From the NCBI GenBank assembly GCA_029747015.1, contig JAKOGI010002708.1:15001-79000 (forward strand): a DNA stretch of 64,000 nt. Direction: 5' to 3'. Below are positions 10,249-22,289 of the stretch, one piece after another (position 1 is the stretch's first letter; the number at the start of each line of letters is the position of its first letter). The translations under genes and the position numbers were made by a program. The notes beneath the pieces were generated by a model. It was not told the DNA's origin. It did no database searches and saw only the letters and a program-made list of their open reading frames with translations. This stretch comes from Carnegiea gigantea (taxonomy: Eukaryota; Streptophyta; Magnoliopsida; Caryophyllales; Cactaceae).

Positions 10249-11349
10249 CTAAAAACGGGCACATAAACCAACACTAAAAACAATATCTGGTCTACTAGCG
10301 GTTAGGTATAGGAGTGACCCAATCATGCCCCTATAGAGTTTCTCCTCAACTGAGGGACTCCCATCATCCATAACCAACTTGGTTGAAGGAGAAATAGGAG
10401 TGTCTATGGGTTTGGCCGACTCCATCCCAAAACGCTTAAGTAGCTCCTTGATATACTTTTGTTGATGGATCATGGTGCCGTTTGGAGTTTGCTTGATTTG
10501 TAAGCCTAAGAAAAAGTTAAGCTCACCCATCATGCTCATCTCAAACTCACTCCTCATCATATTTGAAAATTCATTGCATAAATCATGATGAGTTGCACCA
10601 AATATAATGTCATCAACATATATTTGGACAATCAATAAATGTTCCCCCTTAGATTTTAGAAACAAGGTATTGTCTACCTTGCCTCTTCTAAAATTATTTT
10701 CAAGTAAAAAACTTGACAAACGTTCATACCAAGCTCTAGGAGCTTGTTTTAAACCATAAAGAGCTTTGTCAAGTTTGAAAACATGGTTAGGAAATTCACT
10801 GTTTTCAAAACCAGGGGGTTGTTTGACATACACCTCTTCTTTAAGGTATCCGTTTAGGAATGCACTTTTCATGTCCATTTGATATAGCTTGATTTCCATA
10901 TGAGCTGCAAACGCTATTAGGATTCGAATAGCCTCAATTCTAGCAACTGGTGCAAAGGTTTCTTCATAATCGATCCCTTCTTCTTGGTTATACCCTTGAA
11001 CAACCAGCCGTGCCTTGTTCCTAGTGACTGTTCCTGACTCATCCAGTTTGTTTCGGAACACCCACTTGGTTCCAATGATTGTTCTCTCTGCAGGTTTAGG
11101 TACCAGGTGCCATACTCTGTTTCTTTCAAATTGATGGAGCTCTTCTTGCATTGCCGTGACCCAATCTGAATCTGCAAGAGCTTCATTCACATTCTTTGGC
11201 TCAATATTAGAGAGAAAAGCATAGAAAGCACAGAAATTCTTAAGCTTAGACCTAGTTTGCACTCCACTGTTAATATCAGATAGAATTTGATCAAGGGGGT
11301 GTGAACTATGGTGCTTCCATGGTCGTGGAGTAAGTGGATCAACAGACAC
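10249..11349 (-). pseudogene. Sirevirus pol: reverse transcriptase
   Basis: Copia RT of about 366 codons. It opens with the linker ending in [16 protein letters not shown], then [67 protein letters not shown] and the active-site block YVDDIIFGA (near 10605), ending in the S-RPDI-FSVG-C block. All key residues look intact. The frame differs from that of the integrase ORF upstream (11355-12995), and the switch falls near 11350 in a poorly conserved linker, so at least one frameshift breaks the polyprotein. Confidence 0.9.
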
Positions 11350-11354
11350 ATGCT

Positions 11355-12995
11355 CTACTCTAGCCGGAATATTTGGAGAATCAGGCTCACGAACACCTCC
11401 TGAGCCTGTTTCTGCACCTGTTTGTAAGCCTGTTCCTGAAGAACATGGTCCCGAACAGGGTTCAACGGTGTTTCCCCTGTTTGGTGTTCACCTTGCCTGC
11501 CGTTTTGAGGAACAACTTCTGGGCCTGTTGTCTCCATGGTGTTCTTACCTTGTCTCTCATGGGGCAACACTTCTTTTCGGATAAGACCTAATTCAAACTC
11601 TTCTTCCTGTGCACCATTCTTATTCAAAGTGTTAGATTCATCAAAAAGCACATGCACACTTTCCTCAACGCACAAGGTTCTTTTGTTAAAGACTTTGTAT
11701 GCCTTGCTGTGAGAGGAATAACCAAGAAATATTGCCTCATCACTCCTGGGATCAAACTTTCCTAAAGCATCCTTCCCATTATTATGCACAAAACACCTAC
11801 AACCGAATGTTCTTAAATGCATAATGTTGGGCTTTCTGCCTTTGAAGAGTTCGTAGGGAGTTTTGCTCAAAATAGGTCTAATCATACATCTATTCATAAT
11901 GTAACATGATGTGTTCAAAGCTTCTGCCCAAAAGTTCCTAAGAAGACCACTAGCAATAAGCATTGTCTTAGTCATGTCTTCTAGGGAGCGGTTTTTGCGC
12001 TCAACCACCCCATTCTGTTGGGGTGTTCTTGGGGCCGAGAAGTTATGATCAACACCATGCGTATTACAAAATTCTGTAAAACTTGCATTTTCAAATTCAG
12101 TACCATGATCAGACCTCAAGCTAACCAATGAGTGTCCTACTCTCTTTTCAACCTTTTTGAGAAGGGCAATAAAATTCTCAAAAGTTTCATCCTTGGAGGC
12201 CAAGAACAGGGTCCAAGTAAATCGAGAGTAATCATCCACTATGACAAGCACATACCTCTTCCCACCTCTACTTGTTATCCTCATAGGACCACATAGATCA
12301 ATGTGTAATAATTCAAGAGGTCGGGTAGTGCTAACACACCTTTTTGATTTAAAAGACAATCTGACTTGTTTTCCTTTTGCACAAGCTTCACATACCCTGT
12401 CATCATTAAACTTGATGGAAGGTAGTCCAACAACCAAGTCTTTGGAAACAAGTTTGTTTAAAAGAGTAAGGCTCGCATGACCTAGTCTCTTGTGCCAGAG
12501 CATTATATCATCATTCACAGCACTCAAACAAGTCAGGTTGTTTTGGAGAAGTGTGGAAATACAAACTTTGTAAACATTTTTGTGACGCTTCCCCTTTAAC
12601 ACAACGTCTCCTGTGTTGGCATTGACAACCAAGCAATGTGTTCGTGAGAACACCACTAGATTGTTCTTGTCACACAGTTGGGACACACTTAGTAAATTAT
12701 GCTTTAAACCATCAACTAAGTGCACATTATCAATTGAGTGGGAGAGAGTTTTACCAATGCTACCTATACCGACAATTGTCCCAGACTTGCCGTTTCCAAA
12801 AGCCACGCTCCCACCGGTTGAAGCTGTAAGTGAGAGAAAGTTTGATTTTTCTCCGGTCATATGCCGCGAACACCCACTATCAACATACCACAGCTGCCTG
12901 TTTTCAAGGTTATTTTCTGAGCTATTTGCCAGGGTGTTTCTTACCCTGTTTGCTGGGTTGTTTGTGGGGTTGTTCTCTCTCACTTCAGCCTGCAA
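11355..12995 (-). pseudogene. Sirevirus pol: protease and integrase
   Basis: Begins with an Asn-rich linker and the protease block LWYVDSGCSRHMTG (DSG active site). The pre-integrase HHCC region follows (LWHKRLGHASL, then CEACAKGKQ). The integrase core comes next, with LLHIDLCGPM, LRSDHGTEFENASF and NGVVERKNRS carrying the D, D and E. The C-terminal part has FGCRCFVHNN and AIFLGYSSHSKAYKV. It cleaves the polyprotein and inserts the cDNA. It lies in the same frame as gag (13305-14678), with stops at 13305 and 13002 between them. Confidence 0.9.
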
Positions 12996-13001
12996 AACAA
13001 A

Positions 13002-13196
13002 TCAAGGGTTAGTTTTGGGAACCCAGATCCACTTGGGTCCCATTCTTTTAGACAAATAAAGCTCATCTTTCCTAATCCAGATTTGTTTCACATACCTTTC
13101 ATTCTTTTCAATGGCATACCTTCTTGAAGGACATGAATATTGATAGTGACCAATTTTACCACAATGAAAGCAAACAATGTTTTCAGGTAATCCCAC
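13002..13196 (-). pseudogene. Sirevirus gag-pol linker with a second zinc knuckle
   Basis: A short open stretch in the gag frame between two stops. It carries the knuckle CFHCGKIGHYQYSC (C-x2-C-x4-H-x4-C) and ends in KRMGPKWIWVPK, a block that precedes the protease in Sireviruses. It is not a separate gene. A stop at 13002-13004 follows immediately. The minus strand there also reads TTGTTTTGCAG, a splice-acceptor-like run, which I treat as coincidence. Confidence 0.75.
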
Positions 13197-13304
13197 ATAC
13201 TTTCTATGGATTGGGTAAACGGTTCGTTTAGGCTTATATCCAAGTCCCTTTTTGTTTCGACTGTGGTGAGTATTTAACCAATCAAGGGCTTGTGAGGACT
13301 TGTT

Positions 13305-14678
13305 CTACAACCTGTTTGTGGCAAAGTCGTGTTCTGTGCGTTTTGCTTTAGCCGACAGGTTCTTGTTTTCAGCAAGCAAAACTTCGACCTTTTCTTTAAG
13401 CTCAAGGGTTTCCTTTTCAGCCTTGGCTTGATTGGTGGTATATTTTACTTCGTTCAAGATCAAGGTCTCCCTAAGGTCATTTATGGTTTGATGTGAAGCT
13501 AGAATTTCTCTTTCAGCCTCAAGTTTCTCATTCTTAAGGATCTCATTTTCTAGTTCTAGGTCTCGGACATCTCGTTTCAATTCAGCACAAGTATCCATCA
13601 AGGTATACAAAAGTTTTTCGAGAGTTGCTTTATTGAGACCACGTACCTTGTTCTTGAGATCAGTCAAGCTGTTTGTGGATTCATCATCTGAGTCTGAGTC
13701 ACTTTGTGCCATGAGAGCTACAGCATCTCCTTCACTTTCAGATTCACCTTCATCCTCAGAAGAGTCTCCCCATGCAGCAAGCATAGCCTTCGAGAATCTT
13801 TTGCCTGAGGTGTTCACAGGTTGTTTTCGAACCTGTTTTTTGGGTTGTTCGAACTCCTGCTCTTCTCGAAGCAGAGGGCAGTTTTTCACAAGGTGATCTG
13901 GTTTGGCACATTTAAAACACCCTGTGAACTGTTCTCGGGGGGTGTTTCTGGATTTACTGAAGTCCTTTCTTCTGCTGTTTTCTTTGACCTTTTTGAAGAA
14001 TTTCTTGAACTTTCGTGTCATTAAGGCCATCTCTTCATCCTCAAGGTCAGAGTCATCATCCTCTTGTGCTTTCAAGGCAAGCCCACGATCCTTCTTCTGC
14101 TCCTCTTTTTGTTGTGAGTTCTTTCTGAGTTCATAGGTTTGAAGATTGCCAATCAACTCGTCGAGGGTGATCTTGTTCATGTCTTTAGCTTCTTGGATGG
14201 CTGTCACCTTCACTTCCCAAGACCGAGGTAAAATCCTTAGAATCTTCCTCACCAGCTCTTCTGTGGTGAAGGATTTTCCCAGGGATTTTAGCTCGTTTGT
14301 TATGTGGGTGAAGCGTGTGTACATATCCATCACGTTCTCACGATCACCCATATCAAACAACTCATATTGCCTCATGAGTAGCTCAATACGTGATTGTTTG
14401 ACTTGACTTGTTCCTTCATGAGCTACTTGGAGGGCATTCCATATCTCCTGGGCTGACTCACACTCCGAGATACGTGTATATTCATCTGGACCTAGGCCAA
14501 AATATAATAGCTTCTTGGCTTTGGCATTCTTTTCCATTTTCTTATAGTCTTCAGCATCAAACTCTATGGGTTCCTTGGGAACCTTCTTACCATCTTCAAG
14601 CACCTTGGTAGGAACAAGGGGCCCGTTCTTGATGAGCATCCATAACTCATAATCTTCTGCCTGAATATAGTTCTCCAT
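13305..14678 (-). pseudogene. Sirevirus gag
   Basis: 457 codons. The N-terminal half is the Copia gag fold, with YELWMLIKNG, AKAKKLLYFGL, SECESAQEIWNAL, RQYELFDM and LTDELKSLGK-like blocks. A knuckle CFKCAKPDHLVKNC follows, then an acidic Ser-rich stretch, then a long heptad-like coiled coil (ELKRDVRDLELENEILKNEK onwards) to the stop at 13305. The product would form the particle and bind RNA. The start used is the first Met of the track; the frame is open upstream for only a short way before a -1 overlap with 14564-14746, so the true N-terminus may lie slightly upstream in another frame (about 14746). The stop at the end lies in the frame of pol, so it may be decay or a read-through site. Confidence 0.85.
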
Positions 14679-14808
14679 CCTATTCTTCCACCAACTATAA
14701 TGTTGGCCGTTGAAATAGGGTGGCCGAGTAATGGATTGCCCTTCAAGGATTCCTTATGGTGTACTCATCTTCAGAATCTCTCAAGGTGTTAGCCCTTTTG
14801 TGAGAGAA

Positions 14809-14823
14809 CCTGCTCTGATACCA
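14809..14823 (-). promoter_or_regulatory. Primer-binding site of the Sirevirus
   Basis: The minus strand reads TGGTATCAGAGCAGG two bases inside the 5' LTR, complementary to the 3' end of initiator-Met tRNA. It is the primer site for minus-strand DNA synthesis. Confidence 0.92.
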
Positions 14824-14825
14824 CT

Positions 14826-16520
14826 TGTTAAATTTAGGAGTACTTACCCACAAGAGGGGGGGTGAATTGTGGTGTTCGATTTTCGCGTACTTACTGACAA
14901 ACACCCTCCTGATTGCAGAGGTTGTTCTTGAATTACAAACAACCTTCTGACTTGTTTGCACCAGATGTTTTCAATTTGCTCAAAGGCGAAAATCAACAAG
15001 ATAAATGCGGAAATAAAGCACACACAATTTTTCCGTGGAAAACACCTCTAGCCCAACTGAGGTGTGAAAAACCACGACCTACCTCGTGTAGGATTTAACC
15101 ACTTTCACTAACGGGCTTCACACGTTACAAATGTAACACACCTTGTTACAACTTGCAACCACGTAACCTTCTTTTCTAAGAAAGGTTACACCACGTCCAA
15201 ATCTCACCAGATTGGACACGTCCAAAGTCCACACGACTGAGGACCACTCACTCACTTTTCTGATCCAAGATCAGGGTTACAAAACACCTTACGGGGGTGC
15301 TTCTGATTTAAGCAGATGTAAGGTACAATGAGGTCCTAATATGCCAATATCTTGAAAGCTCAGCTTAAACACAACCTGTCTCGGTTTTTCTTTTCTCAAG
15401 AGTAGCTCGAAAAAATTCTTCTCACTAGAAAAACCACTTTTGCACTTCTCCCTTTTTGTGTATGTTATGTATGTTTCTCGTTTTTTCTTCTCTTTATGAA
15501 TGGGAGTGAGATGTTGAGTTTTTAAACAAAAAATCCAACGGTCAAAAACAAGGAGAAGTGATAAAATCAGCTATGTTTAGTAAAGAGAGATTTTTGCTTA
15601 GCACAGAGAATTCCAACGGCTAAAAGATCCAATGAGGATAGAGTTTCCCAATATTGTAGGGATTTGATTTTGGAGGATAAAAGACTATCTTTTCCCCTTA
15701 AAAATAGCCGTGAAATACCTGGAAAAGAATCTCAGCTTGAATTTTGAATTAATCACTTTCCAAAGGATAAGAGAGAAATATTTTCGGTTTTGGTAAATAT
15801 TTTCCAAAATCAGTTTTGCAAATCTCCCAAGTGATTTTCATATCAAAAGATTTCCTACAGCTTAAATTGCTGTCTTGGAATTTTATCAAAATATATTAGA
15901 GCTTTTGGCCAACCAAAATAAGTTTTCTAAAGTGACCGGGTTTGGCCGTTGCAGTTCTGAAACACCCTAGGTACCCTGTTTACAGGGTTGTTCAAACTTG
16001 GTGTTCTGAAGCAAATAGCGCAACCAATTCAAGAGTGGTTAGTTAGAGACTTTTCAAGATTGGCATATTAACAAGAGTCTAAAAAATAAAACCTAAATTA
16101 CCCAAGACATCTTGTTGTAGATCCAGTCATCTTGTTCAAGACGAATACGCTGCCCCAACCACCTAGACCAACCTGTTTGCCAGGTTGTTCTTGTATCGCT
16201 TGAGTTCAGAAAGGCCTGTTTGCTGGATTGTCCTTGAAACACCTAGCCTGTTTGCCAGGTTGTTCTTGTATTGCTTGAGTTCAGGAACTGATCTTAACAC
16301 ACAATCAACTCATCGAGGTGGTGTTCTTGACTTGAGCGTGAGTCATCAAGGTATGAGACCTGTTCTTAAGACTTGTTCTCAACATTCAGCAAACAAGTTA
16401 AGACGCATATTGAAAATAACAGTATATGCCTGTTTGGAGAACTTTGTTTGGAGCAACATTACTTAACAGTATTTTACACTTGGGTTTGTTGTCATCAAAA
16501 TTGAATATACTAATTCAACA
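14826..16520 (-). repeat. Sirevirus 5' LTR
   Basis: 1695 bp, TGTTAAATTT to ATTCAACA in plus order, followed by the target repeat TGAAG at 16521-16525. It is the transcription start LTR for the minus-strand element. It carries small insertions absent from the 3' LTR, for example near 15411 and 15528. Confidence 0.93.
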
Positions 16521-16525
16521 TGAAG

Positions 16526-16740
16526 GCACTTTTAAATAGGGAAATTATCTTACCCAGAAGAATTCTTAGCCTATTAACCAACATCTTGTGAATGATTTTA
16601 TAAATGGTTGAGCATCGACTGATGGTTCAGTAGTAACTAGTCTATGATGGATTGGTCACCTTGGGAATGAGAGTAATCAAAGTATGATTAATTTCTTTCA
16701 GAATCTACCATTTGTTTTAAAAAAAAAAAATTCCACAATA
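16526..16740 (-). pseudogene. LINE reverse transcriptase, part before the Sirevirus
   Basis: Minus-strand translation gives NHTLITLIPKVTNPS, then with stops YKIIHKMLVNRLRILLGKIIS, then a +1 shift to KSAF at the insertion point. These are the plant L1-type RT blocks usually written ITLIPK, YKIISKILANRL and FQSAF. Just upstream, near 16750-16840, is TPGLDGFGASFFKNY, the PGPDGF block. The order continues at 5312 with GRSILDNI, so the Sirevirus landed between SAF and GRSI of one RT gene. Frameshifts and stops are frequent. Confidence 0.8.
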
Positions 16741-18165
16741 CAATTAAAGAGACCCTTTCTAATAATATGCAAATAGTTCTTAAAGAAACTTGCTCCAAAA
16801 CCATCAAGACCTGGAGTCTCATTAGAGTCAATGCTAAAGAATGCAACTCTACTTCCTCCAAGTTAGGGAGCTCAATAAATTCATTATTATCAGAGTCCGA
16901 TACCATTTCGGGCAACCCTAGATCTGGAATTGTTCTTCTATTATTATGGGCGTACTTGAACTACTGGGTAAAGTCTACGATGAATTTTTTTAGCGACTAC
17001 TTTTTAATCATCGATCCCAACACCACAATCATCTTTAATCTTCATAACTAATTTCCTCGTTCTTTTAGAGTTCAATGTATAATGAAAAAATTTGGAATTC
17101 TTATCACCATTCACTAGCCACTCTTTTGGGTCGTCTTTCCTCAAAACTTCTAGTTAAAGAGAAGAAGCTTCTATCTTTGCTTTATCAGGCATACCATCTA
17201 GGAATTAAATCTATGACTATCATGATTTAATAACAGCCTATCTTCCGCATACTCTATTTTTTGAGCATTTTTAGCCAATTTATCATATGCGTTACCAATG
17301 TGCCTTTTCAACCATTCGCTAACCTCGTATTTAACGCTCTTAAGTTTTCTCATTATTTTGTACATATTTGTTCCTCTTTGATCACATTTCTTAATCTTTG
17401 AAACTGTAGCATTAACATTTCGATACTTGCACAAGAAATTCAAAAATCAAAATGGAATACTTTAGATCTTGTTTGTTGAAGTTGGGTCAATACAATGGTA
17501 GGATAGTGATTAGAGCATGTAAAAGTACCATGCAGCTCAAACACATTAGGATAAATATTAGCCCAATCATTTCTTACTATAGTCTTGTCTAGCCTTTCAT
17601 AAATAAGATGAGTATGAACTAAAAAAATTAGCTGAGACTTGAAGGGCTTCCGTATTAATATTGGCAAGAAATCTATTTAGATGTTGAAACCTACTGCTGT
17701 TTAGGGCTAGGCCACCCATAATTTCTCATTTGGACCGGTTATTTCATTAAAATCACTAATATACAACATGGATCATCTATAACATTATGCAATTAGATAA
17801 GTGTTCCCTAGAATTCGTTCTTCTCTCTGCATTGTACTAGTGCATAGATCCCTAAAATAATAGTATTCCTTGCATTTCCGGTATCGTGGACCAAAATATA
17901 AATAGCTCTATGTTCTTTAAAAAATACTGATGCCTAGATGTTACCATTATTCTATAATAATAACATTCCCCCTGAATGGTTAATTGGGAAACAAAGTCGC
18001 AGTGATCAAACTCTTAACTGGAGAAGGATTTTTTGGATATTGTTGTCATTAACTACTGTCTCCAAAAGGAATATCAAATTAGGTCCATGCATTCTAGCTA
18101 GGAACTTGATTTCACTCGATGCTTGTGGTTTCTTGACACCTTGAATGTTCCACAGAAGTTCTTCG
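16741..18165 (-). pseudogene. LINE endonuclease (APE type) and N-terminal RT
   Basis: Reading from about 18165 downward: LLWNIQGVKKPQASSEIKFL (start of the AP-endonuclease-like domain), FLLETVVND (catalytic Glu region), SGGMLLL, PCCIL (the site usually PWCIGGDFNE, here degraded), ERLDKTIVRNDWANIYPNVF and CSNHYPTIVL (the SDHxP block, with N for D). Then comes the RT start with TPGLDGFGASFF near 16800. The endonuclease would nick target DNA for target-primed reverse transcription. Many stops and shifts; this copy is dead. It is the 5' side of the LINE interrupted by the Sirevirus. Confidence 0.78.
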
Positions 18166-20577
18166 TTACAAAAAATTGAAGGAACAGATACCCCCTCTTA
18201 TAAGGGAAAAAGTATTTCTATAATTGCTTCCAACATCAATAAACTTAATAAAAATCAAAATACCATAGACTAACCAAGGAAATTTTCATTAAGCCAAGCC
18301 TTAAAGAACCATGCACTGAGCTTGAGGGTAGTCTGAAAGATAGTCTCCAAAGTGACGATTGAATGTATTCAACCTTCCCTTCTCTCTCCATTTTGCAAAT
18401 TAAAGTGCGCATCAATAAATAATTCAAGAAATAAAACAAAGACCCAAAGAAATCTTTACTAGCCATAGATCTGCCTAGATCAATATTGAAATGATGAGTA
18501 GAACTATTTAGAACAATAACTGCTATAAAGAAAATACTATAGGATAGAGATTTATTTTCAGTGCCCCATTGTAAGTTAATCTTGGTAATAATTATATCAG
18601 AGAACAATAACTTCCTTATCGCCAACCAGTGGAATTGGATGCCAATTTTGTGTTAAAAGACAAAGAACACTTAGACCTCAAGTAAAAGCAACAAGCATTG
18701 TTATACTCCACATCTTAATAGTAACTTAATGTAATTTATATTTGGATTGGGCTTGAAGGCATTCTGTATACGGGCCTTGGAAAAATAAGGAAGGTTAAGC
18801 CCAGCTTGTTTTCGTCTCAACATAAAAATTTCATAGAAAGTCTTTAGACCGAGTTTACTGTAGGATGGCAAGAAAGATTTAATAAGATGATATAATCTGC
18901 TATGGATTGCTACGTCCTTCAACACAAAATGGAATTGTTGAATTATCCCATGGAATCTATTATAGTTCCTAGAAAAGACAGGGAAAATGTTTGTACTGAA
19001 GCTAAATGAGGGGACACTAGTGAATATAAATTGCATATCAACTGAAACTGAGATGGAGGTTATATGATAAGATAAGAACTAAATCTTAGAAGTAAAGAGG
19101 AACATCATTGACTGACAAGAAGATGGGGATTATGCCACCAGCCGAGCATCTCTAGCCGCACTAATTATAGGTATTATGCAACATCCATCTATAAAAGGCC
19201 AATAGAAGGGGTATGCCATCAACCATAATAAACACCTGATTTTCATGAATATAAGGAATTCAGGGACCTAGATTGAAAAACATATTTCTAAATCATTAAT
19301 GCCGGCACTTGCATTGAAAAATGGCCATGGGCAGGTGACTACATCACAGGTGTAAGTTTCTTAAAAAGAGAGTAGGGAATCAAAATTTTATTATGGATTA
19401 AGTGCCTGATCATATTCCCATAAACTACTGCGTGTATACATGAAGGAGGATCGGCCAAATATATGCAAGGACTAAACAAAGGATGACACCCCAGTGGCTC
19501 TAATATAGTTGTAATTGGAAAAGCTATAAGGCATATCCTTAAATCAACGTTTAACTATATAGGCAAGCACATGTTTATTATACATCCAGACAAAGAGACA
19601 CCTAAACCTAATAAGTAAAATAGTTAACTTATTGATCATAAAACATAGTTTAGCAAACATTCTCATCCATATAGAGGCAACATAAGTAATATAATAAGCC
19701 ATCTAACAACGATGCTAAAATTTCATAGTCTGAATGATTCGATCAAAAGGATAATAATCACAAGTCAAACAAAGGTGGTAGTAACTGAGAATAGACTGGC
19801 ATTGAAACTTAGAAAGAGTAAGTGGAAGCAATAAGGGGAGGTAGAGCAGAGAAAGAGAAAAGAAAACTTCCCTAACTATAGTATAGCTACCATAGACACC
19901 GTTGTTTGGTACCCCCTGATGCCTTTTTCTCTAGAATTTATGCTATTGACAAACAAACACCATGCGGATAATGCAATTCTAAGCAACCTCAAAAGGAGGA
20001 ATCGCTGAAGATCCGACCCTAAATGCTCAGTCTTTTATAATCTTATAGATTTGGGCTATTAGGATGCAAATCAAATTAAGCAATTTCAGTGTTGTACCCA
20101 TCTAGCACACAGGTTGCACTTCAAAGTGGGAGCATTCAAAAAATTGTGGATTAATGAGCCAATCCTAAAGACGTGACAAACTGAGGTGGGAGATCGATGA
20201 AAAAATTATCGATTCTGCATCCAAAAATAGAGTCTCGTTGTAGATCTGAGAACATCTAAAGGAATGTGAGCACGAATTTGATAAGAAGGGGGGAAGGGAA
20301 ATTGGGTTTCAATGGTCAAGTAGTTGGGATGAAACAAAAATTGATTAATAGGCTGAGAAGAGGCCAATTCAGCACAAGAATTGAATACAAAGAGGGACAA
20401 GGAATTAGAATAGATCTGGGGGCTTAGGCTCAATGAGGTTCATGCTGAAAAGCGGTGGAAAAGGCTAGGCTAATGTGAGTATCCTACTCTCATTAGAGTT
20501 TCTCCCCCCTCTCTCTCTACGGAATTCTCTCTCTTTCACTAGAGAAGTCGATGTATGCCGCCTTCCTTAGTTCACTC
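18166..20577 (-). other. Possible LINE 5' region (leader and ORF1), unproven
   Basis: About 2.4 kb that would hold ORF1 and the leader if the LINE were full length. Near 20440 the minus strand has MNLIEPKPPDLF just downstream of a CT/GA-rich stretch (20500-20560), which would suit a LINE leader. I cannot find a convincing ORF1 RNA-binding domain or zinc knuckle, and ORFs at 18245-18625 and 18701-19036 match nothing I know. This is an inference from position only. Confidence 0.3.
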
Positions 20578-20582
20578 TTGTG

Positions 20583-21576
20583 TGTTAGAAAATAATAGGA
20601 AATAATCCTCGAAAATAATATTATTAATCAACTAACAAACATATGACAATATATTTTGGGGACAAGGCTGCAAATATTCAACTTTACACCACATACATCA
20701 GAAAATTAACACCCAACACAGGAAAATGTATCAAACGAATGATTACAATTCCTAGACAAAAATAAAGAGTATAAATTTTATAAATAGCCTGGTTAGGTTG
20801 AAGCAACCTAAGTGCTTTCTTAAGAAAAGAAATGCCCCACCACACTGGGGGATGAGGGTACAAATGTAATCTTCTCCCAAGATACGATAACCTATCGAAC
20901 TCCTTCAATGCAGCAGGAGGAGCTTGAACCAACTACTTAACCTAATGCTAAAAAATATTAGTGTACTATGAAATAATATTGTTATACGAAATAGGCTTAA
21001 GCAAAATCTAGAAAAACTGAAATGATCTTTTGTTGTAATTATGAGCTAGGGTGAAAGAATATTATTTGGAAAGAAAGGTTTGATAATATATAAATATGGA
21101 ATCATATGAAAACATGTAACTCAAAATCAAGACCACCAAAGTCGAATAGTATACTGACAAAAGACTATTCAAGCAATTCAATGTAAACAACCCAAGTTTT
21201 TTGCATTGTGAATTAAGGAAGCTTAATATTTTGACCACTCCCGAGCAAAAGTATTTAAAAAGGACATTCGCTAACCGTCAACTCCTTTTAAAACTAGAAC
21301 TGGAAAATAAATGTCAGGGATATCATCCCTGTAATCATATTTCATTAACAAATAATAATGGTTTTTTTATTCAAAAAAGCATAATAATGGTTAAGAACTC
21401 ACAAAATAATTGGTATTAAATATCCAATTTTACCAAATCCCAAAGAGTTAATGATGTCACTTACTAAGGGATAAAACATAAGTCTCCATCAAACTCATTA
21501 ATCCCCCAATAAACAATAAGCAACAATAATAATTAAAAAAGATTTTTCATTTTCAAATCACACGAAAATCCCAATG
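20583..21576 (-). repeat. Copia A downstream LTR
   Basis: About 1 kb, matching 30496-31483 and 32752-32842 in order, for example the shared run gtaactcaaaa-caag-c and the end tttttcattttcaaatcacac. Next to it the minus strand has the purine-rich TGTAGGGAAGCA, a plausible polypurine tract (21575-21588). Confidence 0.75.
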
Positions 21577-22289
21577 CTTCCCTACATGATTTGAAAATCA
21601 AATATACTTTATATTCTAAGATTTTTTTTTTTTAATAAGATTGAGCAGAACATATGCAATAGGTGTAAGGTACCTTCTGGGTTTGAACTAATGTTAGTGA
21701 GTTTTGACTTAAGGCAATGGAGTAGTCTTATCTTTGAACTACAATCCCTTTGGTCAAGTCTGTGCACACCACACACATGGCACGGGTCTTTTTCATCAAG
21801 GTTCACATCAGTGGGGCGCTTCACAACCATGTGTGGCATCTTGTCGTGAGTGTCCATTAAGGAATAGCCCAAATATCCCACAGTGGCAACCCTACCACGA
21901 CACACACTACGTGAACTTCCACAGGTGATTTGAGATTACCACCTCACAAAACTCATGATATGTTAAGGGCTACCATGTCACCTATGCCTCTTTTCAAGGA
22001 GAGCATGCGGTCAGATTAGAAAAAAATAGCTCAACCTTAAAATTATCACAGCCTCCAAAGAGCACTTACAATAGGAATGAGACCTAGAACTTTTGCTAAA
22101 ATCTAGTGCCTTTTCTAGTTTTACACATCAATTTCGTTGTTATCTATTAAACATCCATTCATGGGATCGCCATACATTTGGTAATGGAGTACAATGACTA
22201 TTTTGTGGGGTTCAATTCCATTTCCCTTGATGTTTCAAGTGTCTGCTGGCACCCCAATCCCTTTATGAGTGGATCCACAACATTATTTT
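21577..22289 (-). other. Copia A 3' non-coding region
   Basis: Lies between RNase H and the LTR of element A. No ORF of its own; the short frame at 21609-21905 is not recognisable. The content is consistent with a retroelement 3' untranslated region. Confidence 0.5.

Larger units (their letters stand above)
5313..16520 (-). mobile_element. Full-length Sirevirus-type Copia LTR retrotransposon
   Basis: An 11.2-kb element read on the minus strand: 5' LTR (14826-16520), initiator-Met tRNA primer site, gag, protease, integrase, RT, RNase H, an extra coding region of about 660 codons, polypurine tract, 3' LTR (5313-6972). The domain order PR-INT-RT-RH is that of Copia. Four features point to the Sirevirus lineage: the overall size, the long LTRs, the second polypurine-like copy upstream of the real one, and the extra 3' ORF. 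LTRs start TG and end CA, and the flanks are TGAAG on both sides. Coding regions carry several stops and frameshifts, so it cannot act on its own. The LTRs differ by scattered substitutions and small indels. Confidence 0.93.

Noticed and set aside
13002..13025. Splice acceptor before the protease of the Sirevirus
   Set aside because: The TTGTTTTGCAG run is suggestive, but no donor or spliced product can be supported and the flanking stop is more simply explained by decay.
14809..14823. tRNA-Met-like sequences near LTRs (also at 29878, 42179, 49393, 57353)
   Set aside because: Only the 3' end of the tRNA is matched and each sits at the inner edge of an LTR, so they are primer-binding sites and not tRNA genes.
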